Source of the DNA: Parendozoicomonas callyspongiae
GTDB taxonomy: Bacteria > Pseudomonadota > Gammaproteobacteria > Pseudomonadales > Endozoicomonadaceae
DNA: 64,000 nt
Reading direction: 5' to 3'
Assembly (NCBI RefSeq): GCF_023502345.1
Contig: NZ_JAMFLX010000007.1
Coordinates: 1-64,000, forward strand
The position numbers were made by a program, and so were the translations under genes. Positions 8,662-18,082 of the stretch are shown here, piece after piece. The notes under the pieces were generated by a model, which saw only the letters and a list, made by a program, of their open reading frames with translations, ran no database searches and was not told where the DNA came from. Each line of letters begins with the position of its first letter. Position 1 is the first letter of the stretch.

Positions 8662-9928
8662 TCTCCTCGTAATTATGGTTGTATTGCTCCTCATGGGATT
8701 CCCCATGATGATGACAATGCTACTCTCAACACTGTTCTACATGATCATGTTTATGCCCGGTGTTGAGGTATTCACCTCCATTCAACAAATGGTGCTGGGT
8801 GTACAGACTCCTGTACTCATGGCTATTCCTATGTTTATGCTCGCGGCCGACATAATGTGCACAGGGCATACATCAAAGAGGCTTTTAGATTTTGTTGAAA
8901 GCCTGGTTGGCCACCTGCCAGGTGGAATGGCGACCACTACGGCATTCACCTGTGCAATGTTTGGCTCCATCTCTGGCTCAACACAGGCAACAGTGGTTGC
9001 TGTCGGCCGACCGGTTCGCAAAAGACTGCTCGATAACGGGTACAGTGATAGCGAAGTTATGGCGCTGATTATCAATTCGAGTAATCTCGCCTATCTCATT
9101 CCCCCGAGCTTGGGCATGGTTGTATATGGTGTTGCCAGTGGTGCATCAATCGGGGATTTGTTTATTGCAGGCTTAGGGCCAGCCGCACTGATTCTAATAA
9201 TGTTTTCTATCTATAGTGCGTGCTATGCAAAGATCAAAAATATTCCAAGAATTGAGAAAGCATCAACTGCACAAAGATGGAATGCCACAAAACAGTGTCT
9301 TCTGGCTTTTGGTTTCCCACTCATCATTATGGGGGGTATCTACACAGGGATATTCAGCCCAACTGAAGCTGCTGCTGTAGCCGTACTCTACGCATTAATA
9401 GTAGAAGTCTTCATTTATAAGAGCATTAAAATTCGTGAGCTCTATGGGATAGCTTTGTCAACAGGCGTTATTACAACAGTGGTTTTCATTCTCGTGGCTG
9501 TTGGCGCTGCTTTCTCCTGGATTATCTCTTACGCCAGAATCCCACAGATGATCGCAGAAGGGCTTATAGGCAGCGATCCATCCTTATTTACGATCTTACT
9601 TACCGTTAACCTTTTCTTCTTTATCGGTTGCATGTTCGTAGAGGCAGTTGTGGTAATTTTGGTTCTTACGCCAATCTTTGCTCCTATTGCAGCTGCTGCA
9701 GGCATCGACCTTGTTCACCTCGGTATCATTGTGACTCTGCAGGTTGCCATTGGTTCTGGAACCCCACCTTTTGGTACCAGTATTTTCACTTGCAGTGCCA
9801 TTTTCGATCAACCCTACTTGAAAGTCATAAAAAATGAAGGCCCGTACATAGTGATGCTGTTACTGGCCTGTACCCTGATTTCAGCATTTCCTTCCATCTC
9901 GCTGTATTTGGGAAGCCTCGTTCAATAG
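8651..9928 (+). CDS. TRAP transporter large permease (DctM-type)
   Basis: About 425 residues and a dozen membrane segments, the transport channel of a TRAP system. Family motifs include the MCTGHTSKRLLDF region, GSISGSTQATVVAVG and the C-terminal GIIVTLQVAIGSGTPPFG. An upstream in-frame start at 8618 is possible, but GGAGGT at 8638-8643 has correct spacing only for ATG 8651, and this gives the usual family length. The gene overlaps the end of the small permease gene by 11 bases, so the two are coupled. Confidence 0.93.
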   Translation: MLISLLVIMVVLLLMGFPMMMTMLLSTLFYMIMFMPGVEVFTSIQQMVLGVQTPVLMAIPMFMLAADIMCTGHTSKRLLDFVESLVGHLPGGMATTTAFTCAMFGSISGSTQATVVAVGRPVRKRLLDNGYSDSEVMALIINSSNLAYLIPPSLGMVVYGVASGASIGDLFIAGLGPAALILIMFSIYSACYAKIKNIPRIEKASTAQRWNATKQCLLAFGFPLIIMGGIYTGIFSPTEAAAVAVLYALIVEVFIYKSIKIRELYGIALSTGVITTVVFILVAVGAAFSWIISYARIPQMIAEGLIGSDPSLFTILLTVNLFFFIGCMFVEAVVVILVLTPIFAPIAAAAGIDLVHLGIIVTLQVAIGSGTPPFGTSIFTCSAIFDQPYLKVIKNEGPYIVMLLLACTLISAFPSISLYLGSLVQ

Positions 9929-9955
9929 ATTTTCACAACCAACAGAGTGAATAAT

Positions 9956-10996
9956 ATGAAGAGTTTAAAAACATTCATGGCTATAGCCCTGACAGTCCCA
10001 TTACTGTTTGCCTGTAGCTCCGAGAACAGTGAACCTGCAACCGATCAGGTATACACAATCAAAGTCACTCATGAAGAGTATGCTGATACGGTTCCTGACC
10101 TTTACGCAAAAGAACTAGCCAGAAGAGTTGAAGAGAAAAGTAATGGTAGAATCAAATTTGAAATTTTCCAGGTTGGTCAGCTAGGTGTAGGTGTCGATTT
10201 AATTGAGCACCTTTTAACTGGTGCAACTCAAATGGCTATTGTTAGCCCAGGTAATGTGGCAACCATCGTCCCTGAAGGTCAGATTTTTGCTCTTCACTAC
10301 CTGCTTCCAACTGACGTAAAGCAAGCCTATGATTTTTTAGCAGAAAGCCAGGTTGCTAAAAAAGATCTGCCTGCTATCTATGCAGAAAAGAATCTTAAGC
10401 TGATGGATCTGTGGCCTCTTGGTGGAAGTAATTGGCTGACTAAGAAGAACATTCAGTCTCCAGCTGATTACAAGGGTATGCCTTTCAGAACAATGGATAC
10501 TCCTCTCATCATCAAAAACTATGAAGCGTATGGTGCGAACCCTACTCCCGTTCCATACACCGACGTTTACAGTGGTCTTCAGCTGAATATGATTTCAGGT
10601 GTTGAGAACCCTCTGGGTGCCCTCGTTGATATGAAATGGTATGAGGTTCAGGATTACTTAGTGATGTCTAACCACATTATGTATCTTGAAGGTGTATTCC
10701 TTAACGACAAGTATTTCAACGCTCTTCCAGCTGATCTCCAGGCGATTATGAGCGAAACCATTGATGAAATGCATGGCTATGCTTATGAGCTACAGGAAAA
10801 GGCCAATAATGACGCTGCGAAAGTTCTGGCTGACAACCTTGAAGTAATTGAGTTATCAGATCCTCAACTTGCAGAATTCAAAGAAGCCGCTCTTCCTGTT
10901 CGTGACTACTTCAAGAACAATGCTGGTGAAAGGCCAGCTCAAATACTGGAAAAACTTGAAGATGAAATTAAAGAGTTTGAAAAGCGTCAGGGATAA
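9956..10996 (+). CDS. TRAP transporter substrate-binding lipoprotein (DctP-type)
   Basis: About 346 residues with a lipoprotein signal peptide: basic start, hydrophobic core and lipobox LFAC with the acylated cysteine at residue 20. The mature part has the DctP features YADTVPDLYAKELARRVEEKS, VGQLG and the substrate-contact arginine region GMPFRTM. It would deliver the ligand to the two permeases encoded just before it. A GTG three codons upstream (9947) is an alternative start. TRAP ligands are mostly carboxylates; the neighbours suggest an amino-acid derivative, which is inference. A terminator hairpin follows the gene. Confidence 0.92.
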   Translation: MKSLKTFMAIALTVPLLFACSSENSEPATDQVYTIKVTHEEYADTVPDLYAKELARRVEEKSNGRIKFEIFQVGQLGVGVDLIEHLLTGATQMAIVSPGNVATIVPEGQIFALHYLLPTDVKQAYDFLAESQVAKKDLPAIYAEKNLKLMDLWPLGGSNWLTKKNIQSPADYKGMPFRTMDTPLIIKNYEAYGANPTPVPYTDVYSGLQLNMISGVENPLGALVDMKWYEVQDYLVMSNHIMYLEGVFLNDKYFNALPADLQAIMSETIDEMHGYAYELQEKANNDAAKVLADNLEVIELSDPQLAEFKEAALPVRDYFKNNAGERPAQILEKLEDEIKEFEKRQG

Positions 10997-11035
10997 TACC
11001 CATGGCTAAATAGTCATTACTAACTCTTTAATATT

Positions 11036-11066
11036 ATGAGCTGTGCGAAAGTACAGCTCATTTTAT
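11036..11066 (+). terminator. Rho-independent terminator after TRAP operon
   Basis: A perfect 9-bp stem ATGAGCTGT/ACAGCTCAT with an 8-base loop, followed by TTTTAT. It lies 40 bases after the binding-protein stop and closes the TRAP transcript, so the M20 gene beyond it probably has its own promoter. Confidence 0.85.
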
Positions 11067-11251
11067 ATCTTCACAGCAGTAATTTTTATAGAGAAGGGCC
11101 AGATAGAACTAGCATAAGACTTTAATAAACATCGTCCATAAATGATGTTGTTAACTATTCTTGCGGCCCTTGATCTGCTTAATCTAGTAAATATTTTTTA
11201 AATCTAAGAGCTCTTAATTGATAGAGATCTTTTTTTGTTGAGAGGTTGCAA

Positions 11252-12403
11252 GTGGACTTTCGTCAACAGGTTGTAAAGTGGCGTCATCATATTCACAAAC
11301 ACCCTGAATTGGGGCTTGAGGAGTATGAAACCTCTGAATTTATTGCAGCCAAACTTGAAGAATTTGGAATTGAAGTGCATAGGAATATTGGCAAAACAGG
11401 CGTTGTCGGTATTCTGAAGTGTGGTACGAGTGAACGCTCGATTGGTTTACGTGCAGATATGGACGCCCTGTCCGTCATAGAAACTAATTGCTTTGCTCAC
11501 AAGTCAAAGAAGAGTGGAATCATGCATGCCTGTGGCCACGATGGACACACTGCAATGCTTCTGGGAGCAGCTCATGAGTTGTCCCGAACACGTAACTTTG
11601 ATGGCACTGTCTACTTCATCTTCCAGCCAGATGAAGAACATGGCAGTGGTGCCAAAGCTATGATTGCAGATGGCTTATTCACCCGATGGAAGATTGATTC
11701 AATTTATGCCATTCACAACATGCCCGGAGTTCCAGCAGGACAGGTTATCACAAAACCGGGTTCCATTATGGCCAGTGAAAGCAGCTTTGAAATTGACATT
11801 ATTGCTACCGGAGGGCATGCCGCTTTACCCCACATGGGAACGGACCCCATTGTGGTTGGAGCTCAGGTGGTAGTGGCTCTGCAAACAATTGTGGCACGTA
11901 ATTTGAGTGCTATCGATGAAGCGGCAGTAATTTCGGTTACTGAATTCTCTACGAATGGCACCGTTAATGTCATTCCATCTAAAGTTAAAATCACCGGAGA
12001 TACTCGCTCCTTCACCGATGAAGCACTTAAAAAAATTGAAGGGGCCATAGAGAGAGTTGTTGCAGGGCAGTGCATGTCAGCAGGTGTAGATTACAAATAC
12101 AAATTCACCAACACTTTCCTGTCAACAATCAATAGTGCCAAAGAAACCGAACAGGCAGTGCTGGCAGCACAAAAGGCTGTGGGTTGTGAAAATGTGAATG
12201 GAAGCTGCCAACCACTAACCATCAGTGAAGACTTCTCTTTTATGCAGCGAGAAGTAGATGGCTGTTACATTCTCATGGGAAATGGTATCGGCCAGCAGGG
12301 TGGAGCCGCTCTTCACAAATCGGATTATGATTTTAATGATGACATTCTCATGAAAGGAACAGCTTTTTGGCAAGCTTTGGTTGAAGACTGTTTAACTTTC
12401 TGA
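11252..12403 (+). CDS. M20 family amidohydrolase (hippurate hydrolase/N-acyl amino acid deacylase type)
   Basis: About 383 residues of the M20D amidohydrolase family. The metal-site segments GLRADMDAL, HACGHDGHTAML, FIFQPDEEHGSGA and the dimerisation-domain motif GGHAALPH appear in order. Such enzymes hydrolyse N-acyl amino acids and similar small amides in the cytoplasm. The start is a GTG preceded by AGAGG six bases upstream; a TTG two codons earlier is possible. It follows the TRAP transporter and M24/isomerase genes and could release the amino acid from an imported conjugate. The GTG start and the terminator upstream suggest separate control. Confidence 0.9.
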   Translation: MDFRQQVVKWRHHIHKHPELGLEEYETSEFIAAKLEEFGIEVHRNIGKTGVVGILKCGTSERSIGLRADMDALSVIETNCFAHKSKKSGIMHACGHDGHTAMLLGAAHELSRTRNFDGTVYFIFQPDEEHGSGAKAMIADGLFTRWKIDSIYAIHNMPGVPAGQVITKPGSIMASESSFEIDIIATGGHAALPHMGTDPIVVGAQVVVALQTIVARNLSAIDEAAVISVTEFSTNGTVNVIPSKVKITGDTRSFTDEALKKIEGAIERVVAGQCMSAGVDYKYKFTNTFLSTINSAKETEQAVLAAQKAVGCENVNGSCQPLTISEDFSFMQREVDGCYILMGNGIGQQGGAALHKSDYDFNDDILMKGTAFWQALVEDCLTF

Positions 12404-12440
12404 AAACACCTTCTTCTTTTTATTCAGGCGGCTGTTGCTT

Positions 12441-13511
12441 CTATGTTATACAGCCCCCTGTTATTTTTCCCCGACGAAATACTCTCGCGAGTCCATCAAC
12501 AGTCATATTCATTAGAGCCGTCACTAGAATCAAAAACATCGCACGATCAAGACGCAGTTCTTCAAACGCTGAATCAATAAAGAATCCAAGTGTTGGTATT
12601 CCCAGAATACCCAGAATGGCACTTTCTCTTTGAATCACTTCCCAGCGATAAAGCAGGAATGCAAGAAACTGACGATAAACTCTTGGAAGAACTTCATAGA
12701 AATAAAGAAGAATTCCTTTTGGGGCATCCTCTCTGGGTTCCTGCTCATCAGCAAATCGACCCGTCAGGTGCGCCAGAATTCCCGCATTATGAATTCCCAG
12801 AGCCAAAACACCTGGTAACATGGATGGCCCTAAAAATAAGACGCCCAGAAAAGCCATCAGATATTCAGGCGTGGTGCGCAGAACGACCAGCAAACCATGT
12901 CCAAAGACTCTCCCCCGGCCACAGAAGAGTTTTGTCCTTACCGGAAACAGTACAAGTGTCAGTACGGCTGTCAGAGCAAGAGATATCTGTGTCAGCAGAA
13001 CAGTGTTACTTACCCCTGGAATAACCTGTCCCAGAAGAAGCGTGTTCAACCAGTTGAGAAGATTGCCTCCGTACTTGATCGGTGCAGGAACAATATCCTC
13101 AGAGAGAAAACGCCAAACCAGCTCCCAGGATGTATCAGCCAGAGGCGGCAACCAGATAAAGCTGGCCAGTATATAAAGAGACAGCAACCTTCCCTTTGAC
13201 CAAAGCTTCAGCGTACCAATCAGAAGCAACAGGACATACAACATTCCCATCGCTTCATCATAAGCACCCTGGCTGAAAAAGAATTCCATATGAAATCCTA
13301 TTGTTGGCAAGCCAACAATACCCAGCAAAGAAGCCACTTTCTTTACCCGCGAAACCGCCTTTGGGAATAGGCGGATCAAGTTCCACAGGTTATAGAAAAT
13401 GCCGTGCTGGTGAAGCACTCCGATATGAACGTTATGAAAAACAGAGAGTAACGGTACCAGTGCTGGAGACTGTGGGCACCAAGCAACCTGATTTGGTGCC
13501 TGTTCCCGCAA
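12441..13511 (-). pseudogene. Fused remnant: middle of PhnC-like ATPase joined to truncated PhnE-like permease
   Basis: The 356-codon open frame is not a natural protein. Its first ~55 codons are the P-loop-distal and Q-loop part of a PhnC-type ATPase (VAWCPQSPALVPLLSV, then a helical stretch ending near LFPKAVSRVKKV). Around 13320-13345 this runs into SLLGIVGLPTIGF, which is the end of a PhnE-type permease domain. A complete second permease domain follows, with the EAA-like loop ALGIHNAGILAHLTGR, and ends with ILGIPTLGFFIDSAFEELRLDR, which repeats the wording of the first domain's end. The signature motif and Walker B of the ATPase and most of the first permease domain are missing, so a large in-frame deletion has occurred. 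The transporter cannot work as encoded here. Confidence 0.8.
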
Positions 13512-13636
13512 ATGCCTGAGCAGCGTAGATTTGCCAGAGCCACTGACAGGTCAATATCACGAAGAATGGCTTCCTCGCCATAACCCAGCGATGACTTACC
13601 CAGGTGAAAGACAGACTCTTGAGGAGAGGCCATCAT
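13317..13636 (-). pseudogene. Disrupted 5' part of PhnC-like ABC ATPase
   Basis: Starting 3 bases after the binding-protein stop, this frame reads like an ABC ATPase N-terminus (FHLGKSSLGYGEEAILRDIDLS). The strand that normally leads to the P-loop is missing and the frame shifts near 13545. The Walker A motif SGSGKSTLLRHL then continues in another reading frame, which is that of the fused open frame downstream. About a dozen codons were probably lost together with the frame. A separate deletion removes the second half of the ATPase. Confidence 0.78.
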
Positions 13637-13639
13637 CAA

Positions 13640-14506
13640 TTAATCCAGCAGGCCGATCTTGCGGGCAGTGTCCTCAATGGGTTTATAGAAATCATTCTCT
13701 GCAGTCACAAACGACTTACGAGGGAAGGCTGACAGCAACTCGGGGGAGTTCATGTTCAGCAGGGCACTCTGAACTTTCTCTTCAAAGCCTTTGCCAAACT
13801 TCTTGTCGACATCACCACGAATACTCCACTGGTAGTCAGGATATTCTGGGGTAGACCAGATAACTTCCACTTTGCTGGTATCAATTTTTCCTTCTTTCAG
13901 CTCGCGCTCCCAAACCTTGTAGTTCACAGCACCGGTTTCATAGGTACCGGACTGTACCAGGCTGATCGTTCGGCTGTGATCACCGGAAAACCCAACTCGC
14001 TTGAAGGCTTTATGGGGGGATTTGTGGAGTCCTTCCCTGATATAGAACTCAGGAATCAGGCGGCCGGATGTTGAACCTTTTGAGCCAAAGGTAAATGTTG
14101 TACCGGCAATGTCTGTAGGAAACTGTTCTGATGGTTTCAGGCCAGTCTTGGTATTGGCAATCAGGTAGGTTTTGAAGAACTGATCTTCATAACCCTGGAC
14201 AATTGCCTTGGAGCCAGGTACAAGCAGACGGGCACGAACACCAGACAGACCACCAAACCAGGCCAGCTGTACCTGGTTGTTACGAAATGCGGTAACCGCT
14301 GCGGCATAACTTTTCACAGGAACATACTTCACCGGTACCCCAAGCTTTTTCTCGAGGTATGCAGCAACTTTGCCAAACCTTTCCTGGAGGCGGGTTTCAT
14401 CCTGATCGGGTATTGCGGTAAAAGTGAAGGTTTCCTGAGCTTGCAGGACAGAAACGACTGATAGAAGGATGACGAACACCCAGCTCTTGATGACCAGACG
14501 CAGCAT
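13640..14506 (-). CDS. PhnD-like periplasmic binding protein (putative selenate/phosphonate ABC transporter)
   Basis: 288 residues with a cleavable signal peptide (hydrophobic stretch ending at LQAQ). The mature part is a PhnD-type phosphate/phosphite/phosphonate-binding fold. The wording VPVKSYAAAVTAFRNNQVQL, AWFGGLSGVRAR, FTFGSKGSTSGRL and FSGDHSRTISLVQSG matches my memory of the subfamily annotated as putative selenate ABC transporter substrate-binding protein, whose ligand is predicted rather than proven. This gene appears intact while its ATPase and permease partners downstream are destroyed, so the protein probably has no transporter unless another system serves it. Confidence 0.85.
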   Translation of the reverse strand: MLRLVIKSWVFVILLSVVSVLQAQETFTFTAIPDQDETRLQERFGKVAAYLEKKLGVPVKYVPVKSYAAAVTAFRNNQVQLAWFGGLSGVRARLLVPGSKAIVQGYEDQFFKTYLIANTKTGLKPSEQFPTDIAGTTFTFGSKGSTSGRLIPEFYIREGLHKSPHKAFKRVGFSGDHSRTISLVQSGTYETGAVNYKVWERELKEGKIDTSKVEVIWSTPEYPDYQWSIRGDVDKKFGKGFEEKVQSALLNMNSPELLSAFPRKSFVTAENDFYKPIEDTARKIGLLD

Positions 14507-14650
14507 GATTTTTAATCCCTATTAGATTCAATAGCTAATACAAGGGTTGCGCAGCGATAATACGGTTTCCCCCGACAAGAAAAAACCGTAAATTTGCAGA
14601 AAGCGTGTGTTTTTTGACCTAAAAAGCTCAGAGAGCGTGGCAGGATTTTG

Positions 14651-15085
14651 CTATCTCATGTTCTTTCGAAATGAAATCAGCAGCTTCTGAGCATTGGTGG
14701 GATTATCAGAGAAAAGTTCCGATGCATCGAAGTCCTGATGCATAAACTCAGAAAAACCACTTATTTCTGCCAGCTCATCGCAGGCTGAGCTTTTAAAACC
14801 CATTTCCCACTCGCCGAACTGCCGTTCTTCTATCAGTGACTGGCTGAGAATAATGACACTGTGATGGCGTGGATCTTTGTTAATGTGATCAAAAGTCCAC
14901 TGAACCTTGTCCCTTGGCCCCTCAAGCACCTGCATAAAAACACCATCGCTGTAGAGCAACATTCCTGTCACTCCATTTGCCTTATTATTTTTGCGGGCCA
15001 CTTTGAGTAACTCTTCCAGAGCCTGCTCATCAAAAAGATCTTGAGCAGTGCTGCTATAAACAATGTTGAAGAGCTGGTCACTCAT
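14651..15085 (-). CDS. BLUF-domain blue-light sensor protein
   Basis: 144 residues, almost entirely one BLUF domain with a short C-terminal helical tail, as in the small stand-alone BLUF proteins. The flavin-photocycle residues are visible: tyrosine 10 in IVYSS, the asparagine of RKNNKANGVTGMLLY and glutamine 52 in GVFMQVLEGP, with the tryptophan of FGEWEMGF. It should bind FAD non-covalently in the cytoplasm and signal through a protein partner, since no output domain is fused. The neighbours (decayed transporter, epmA) do not reveal a partner. Confidence 0.9.
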   Translation of the reverse strand: MSDQLFNIVYSSTAQDLFDEQALEELLKVARKNNKANGVTGMLLYSDGVFMQVLEGPRDKVQWTFDHINKDPRHHSVIILSQSLIEERQFGEWEMGFKSSACDELAEISGFSEFMHQDFDASELFSDNPTNAQKLLISFRKNMR

Positions 15086-15165
15086 GACTGCCTACCTCCC
15101 TGTAAGCATCCTGAATCTATTGCCTAAACCATATGATTGTAGACCAGCTCAATGATGGAAGAGCC

Positions 15166-16170
15166 TCAGGCCCTGAAGAAGTCGAAAGGAATCACCTCTT
15201 TAATAGACTGCGTTTGCGCCATCAACATATGCAGCCGGTCAATGCCCATGGCAACTCCGGCACAATCCGGGAAGCTTCCTTCTTTCAAACCTGCAACCAG
15301 ATTGTCATCGTATGGATAAACCGGTTTTCCCAGTTCCTTTCGTTCAGCCTGATCATTTTCAAAGCGCTGTTGCTGTTCCTGCCCATCAGCCAGTTCATGA
15401 TAACCATTGGCCAGTTCAACACCGTTTATAAACAGTTCGAAGCGGGCAGATACCTTTTGGCCTTCACTGTTTTCCTGAATACGGGACAGAGCCGACATAC
15501 TGGCGGGATAGTCATAAACATAAACGCCTTCCAGCCCCTCTGCTGTACGACCACCCAGAGATGGCTCAATGCAATTACTGAACAGAAGATCCAGATAATC
15601 ATTTCGGGCCAGACCCGCCAACGAACTATCAACATGCTCTTGCGTCAATGCTTCCAGTTCCTGATCAGATGCTTCATGTGGATCAACCCCCAGCTTCTCT
15701 ACGAACAGCTTCTTGTAAGAGTAACGACCCGCTTCCTTGAATGGAGTCACAGAACGGATCAAGCCGGTGACATCATCCATCAACTGATGATGATCGATTC
15801 CCAGACGGTACCACTCCAGCATGGTGAACTCCGGGTTATGACGTCCACCAGCTTCACCATTACGGAACACCCGGCCAAGGTAATAAATATCTTCACAGCC
15901 GGCCGCCAGCAGCCGCTTCATGGGAAACTCAGGAGAAGTATGCAGATACAGGGTTTCCTGAATATCTGTTCCCAGTGGGCAGAATGAAGCCTGAAAGCTG
16001 TCGATATGAGGGTCAACCGTTGCTGATCTGGACAGCATTGGCGTTTCTACCTCCATCACATCTTCTGCGTGGAAGTAGTTCCGGATTCCCCTAAGCAGTT
16101 CAGACCGCTGACGCAACCGCTCAAATGAAGCAGATGGCTGCCAGCTTTTCTCCAGGTTTGTTTTATCCAT
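15166..16170 (-). CDS. epmA: EF-P (R)-beta-lysine ligase EpmA
   Basis: 334 residues resembling the catalytic core of class II lysyl-tRNA synthetase without the anticodon-binding domain, the defining trait of EpmA (PoxA/GenX/YjeA). Class II motifs are visible: EVETPMLSRSATVDPHIDSF, the motif-2 region YYLGRVFRNGEAGGRHNPEFTMLEWYR and the C-terminal motif-3 region GVAMGIDRLHMLM. It attaches (R)-beta-lysine to lysine 34 of EF-P. Its two partners, efp and epmB, lie immediately upstream, so the full modification pathway is in one place. Efp has its own terminator before this gene. Confidence 0.96.
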   Translation of the reverse strand: MDKTNLEKSWQPSASFERLRQRSELLRGIRNYFHAEDVMEVETPMLSRSATVDPHIDSFQASFCPLGTDIQETLYLHTSPEFPMKRLLAAGCEDIYYLGRVFRNGEAGGRHNPEFTMLEWYRLGIDHHQLMDDVTGLIRSVTPFKEAGRYSYKKLFVEKLGVDPHEASDQELEALTQEHVDSSLAGLARNDYLDLLFSNCIEPSLGGRTAEGLEGVYVYDYPASMSALSRIQENSEGQKVSARFELFINGVELANGYHELADGQEQQQRFENDQAERKELGKPVYPYDDNLVAGLKEGSFPDCAGVAMGIDRLHMLMAQTQSIKEVIPFDFFRA

Positions 16171-16202
16171 ACTGCAACTCCCTAAAAATTTGCTCCAGAC
16201 AA

Positions 16203-16232
16203 AATAAAGCCCGGCTAAAACCGGGCTTTATT
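16203..16232 (-). terminator. Rho-independent terminator after efp
   Basis: A perfect 12-bp stem AATAAAGCCCGG/CCGGGCTTTATT around a 6-base loop, with a T-rich tail on the minus strand. It ends the efp message before epmA. Confidence 0.88.
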
Positions 16233-16247
16233 CAATCAGAAGAGTAA

Positions 16248-16817
16248 TTACTTCTGACGACCAACGTATTCGCCGGTACGGGTATCGATCTTCAGGACTT
16301 CGCCTTCAGAGATAAACAGAGGCACCTTAACCACGGCACCGGTGGTCAGGGTGGCAGGCTTGGAACCACCAGTTGCTGTGTCACCCTTCAGGCCCGGATC
16401 AGTCTGAACAACTTCCAGCATAACGAAGTTAGGAGCTGTTACAGAGAGAGGAGCACCGTTGTACAGAGTAACGGTGTATACTTCCTGCTCCTTGAGCCAG
16501 TTCACAGTGTCGCCAACCGCATCTTTGCTGGCGCCGTGCTGCTCGAAGGAGCCGTCGGTCATCATGAAGTGGTAGAACTCGCCATCGGTGTACAGGTACT
16601 CCATGTCATATTCCATGACATCTGCGGCTTCCAGAGATTCACCGGATTTGAAAGTACGTTCCCAGACCCGATTGCTCATCAGGTTACGGAACTTAACACG
16701 GTTGAAAGCCTGGCCCTTGCCTGGCTTAACAAATTCATTATCGAGAATGACGCAGGGATCGCCTTCCAGCATTACCTTGAGTCCAGAACGAAACTCGTTG
16801 GTTGCGTAATTAGCCAT
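16248..16817 (-). CDS. efp: Elongation factor P
   Basis: 189 residues with the three beta-barrel domains of EF-P. The modified loop reads [10 protein letters not shown] with lysine 34 at its tip, the site of beta-lysylation, consistent with epmA and epmB next door. The protein relieves ribosome stalling at polyproline stretches; several proteins in this window are proline-rich. It is separated by only 32 bases from the divergent epmB gene, so their promoters must overlap. Confidence 0.98.
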   Translation of the reverse strand: MANYATNEFRSGLKVMLEGDPCVILDNEFVKPGKGQAFNRVKFRNLMSNRVWERTFKSGESLEAADVMEYDMEYLYTDGEFYHFMMTDGSFEQHGASKDAVGDTVNWLKEQEVYTVTLYNGAPLSVTAPNFVMLEVVQTDPGLKGDTATGGSKPATLTTGAVVKVPLFISEGEVLKIDTRTGEYVGRQK

Positions 16818-16849
16818 TCGTATATTCCAGGAACGTGTAAAAACCCCGT

Positions 16850-17917
16850 ATGATAACCCGTTCAGTCCAGACTGTGCAGACCAATCCTGACGACATTATT
16901 GATATCCGGCAGAAAATTGCAGGATCCTGGCAGGAAATCCTCAGCCAGGCAGTGACAAATCCTCAGGAACTACTCGATATTCTCGGACTCGATCAGGCAC
17001 TTTTGCCCGGAGCCGTGGTAGGCAGCCAGCAGTTTCAACTACAGGTTCCGCACACTTATATAGCACGAATCAGGAAAGGCGACCCGAATGATCCCCTTCT
17101 TCGTCAGGTTCTGCCCATTGGCGAAGAAATGGTTATAACTCCCGGTTTCTCATTTGACCCTTTGGGAGAAAAACCCAAAAACAGCCATCGGGGTATTCTG
17201 CATAAATACCAGGGCCGCCTTTTATTAATGCCCACACAACTGTGTGGGGTGAATTGTCGGTTTTGTTTCCGCCGTCACTTCCCTTATGAAGAAAACACCC
17301 TGAACCGTGAGGAGTGGCTGTCAGCATTTGATTACATTCGCTCTGACACTTCTGTTACAGAAGTAATTCTCAGCGGTGGCGACCCTCTGGCTCTTAACGA
17401 CAATCGTCTGGCCTGGGTTGTAGAAGAACTGGCGAAGATCCCACATCTTCGCAGATTGCGCATCCACACTCGCTTTCCTGTTGTGATTCCTCAGCGTATT
17501 ACCAAAGAGCTTCTGAACTGGCTGACGGGAACCCGCTTACAGCCCGTGATGGTTATTCACTGCAATCATCCGGATGAAGTTGATGCTGATGTTGCCGATG
17601 CCATGAAACTGTTGCGCGACCATGGTGTTCAGCTTTTAAACCAGAGTGCGCTTCTAAAAGGCGTCAATGACGATGCTGATGTGTTAATTGAGTTGAGTGA
17701 ACGTCTGTTCAGTTGTGGTGTTATGCCTTATTACCTGCATCTGCTGGATAAAGTTCAGGGAGCAGCACACTTTGAAGTTGATGAGCAGAGAGCTCGACAG
17801 ATTATGTCCGGTATGAGCGACCAGTGCTCTGGTTATCTCATACCGCGGCTGGCAAGAGAAAATGCTGGCGCGTCAGGAAAAGTTGTTATAGCCCCACTTT
17901 ACAGCTTAAAAATATGA
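16850..17917 (+). CDS. epmB: EF-P lysine 2,3-aminomutase EpmB
   Basis: 355 residues of the radical-SAM lysine 2,3-aminomutase family. The [4Fe-4S] cluster motif is CGVNCRFC (C132, C136, C139) and the SAM-binding segment [11 protein letters not shown] follows. The enzyme converts L-lysine to (R)-beta-lysine for EpmA to load on EF-P. Length and motifs match E. coli EpmB (YjeK). It is divergent from efp and starts with ATG; no strong Shine-Dalgarno sequence is seen. Confidence 0.96.
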   Translation: MITRSVQTVQTNPDDIIDIRQKIAGSWQEILSQAVTNPQELLDILGLDQALLPGAVVGSQQFQLQVPHTYIARIRKGDPNDPLLRQVLPIGEEMVITPGFSFDPLGEKPKNSHRGILHKYQGRLLLMPTQLCGVNCRFCFRRHFPYEENTLNREEWLSAFDYIRSDTSVTEVILSGGDPLALNDNRLAWVVEELAKIPHLRRLRIHTRFPVVIPQRITKELLNWLTGTRLQPVMVIHCNHPDEVDADVADAMKLLRDHGVQLLNQSALLKGVNDDADVLIELSERLFSCGVMPYYLHLLDKVQGAAHFEVDEQRARQIMSGMSDQCSGYLIPRLARENAGASGKVVIAPLYSLKI

Positions 17918-18082
17918 CCCTGACAGCCTGTCGGACTTAACTGCCCGCAGTGAGAAAAACTCAGAGTATCCGCACAGCCAATCCAAGGGCGTAAGTACCA
18001 CTAACACCTTTGCCGAAACAAATCCTGACTGCCACTGTCAATAATAATTAAGCTGACAGATACTTTGAGTAGTGTATTGATT

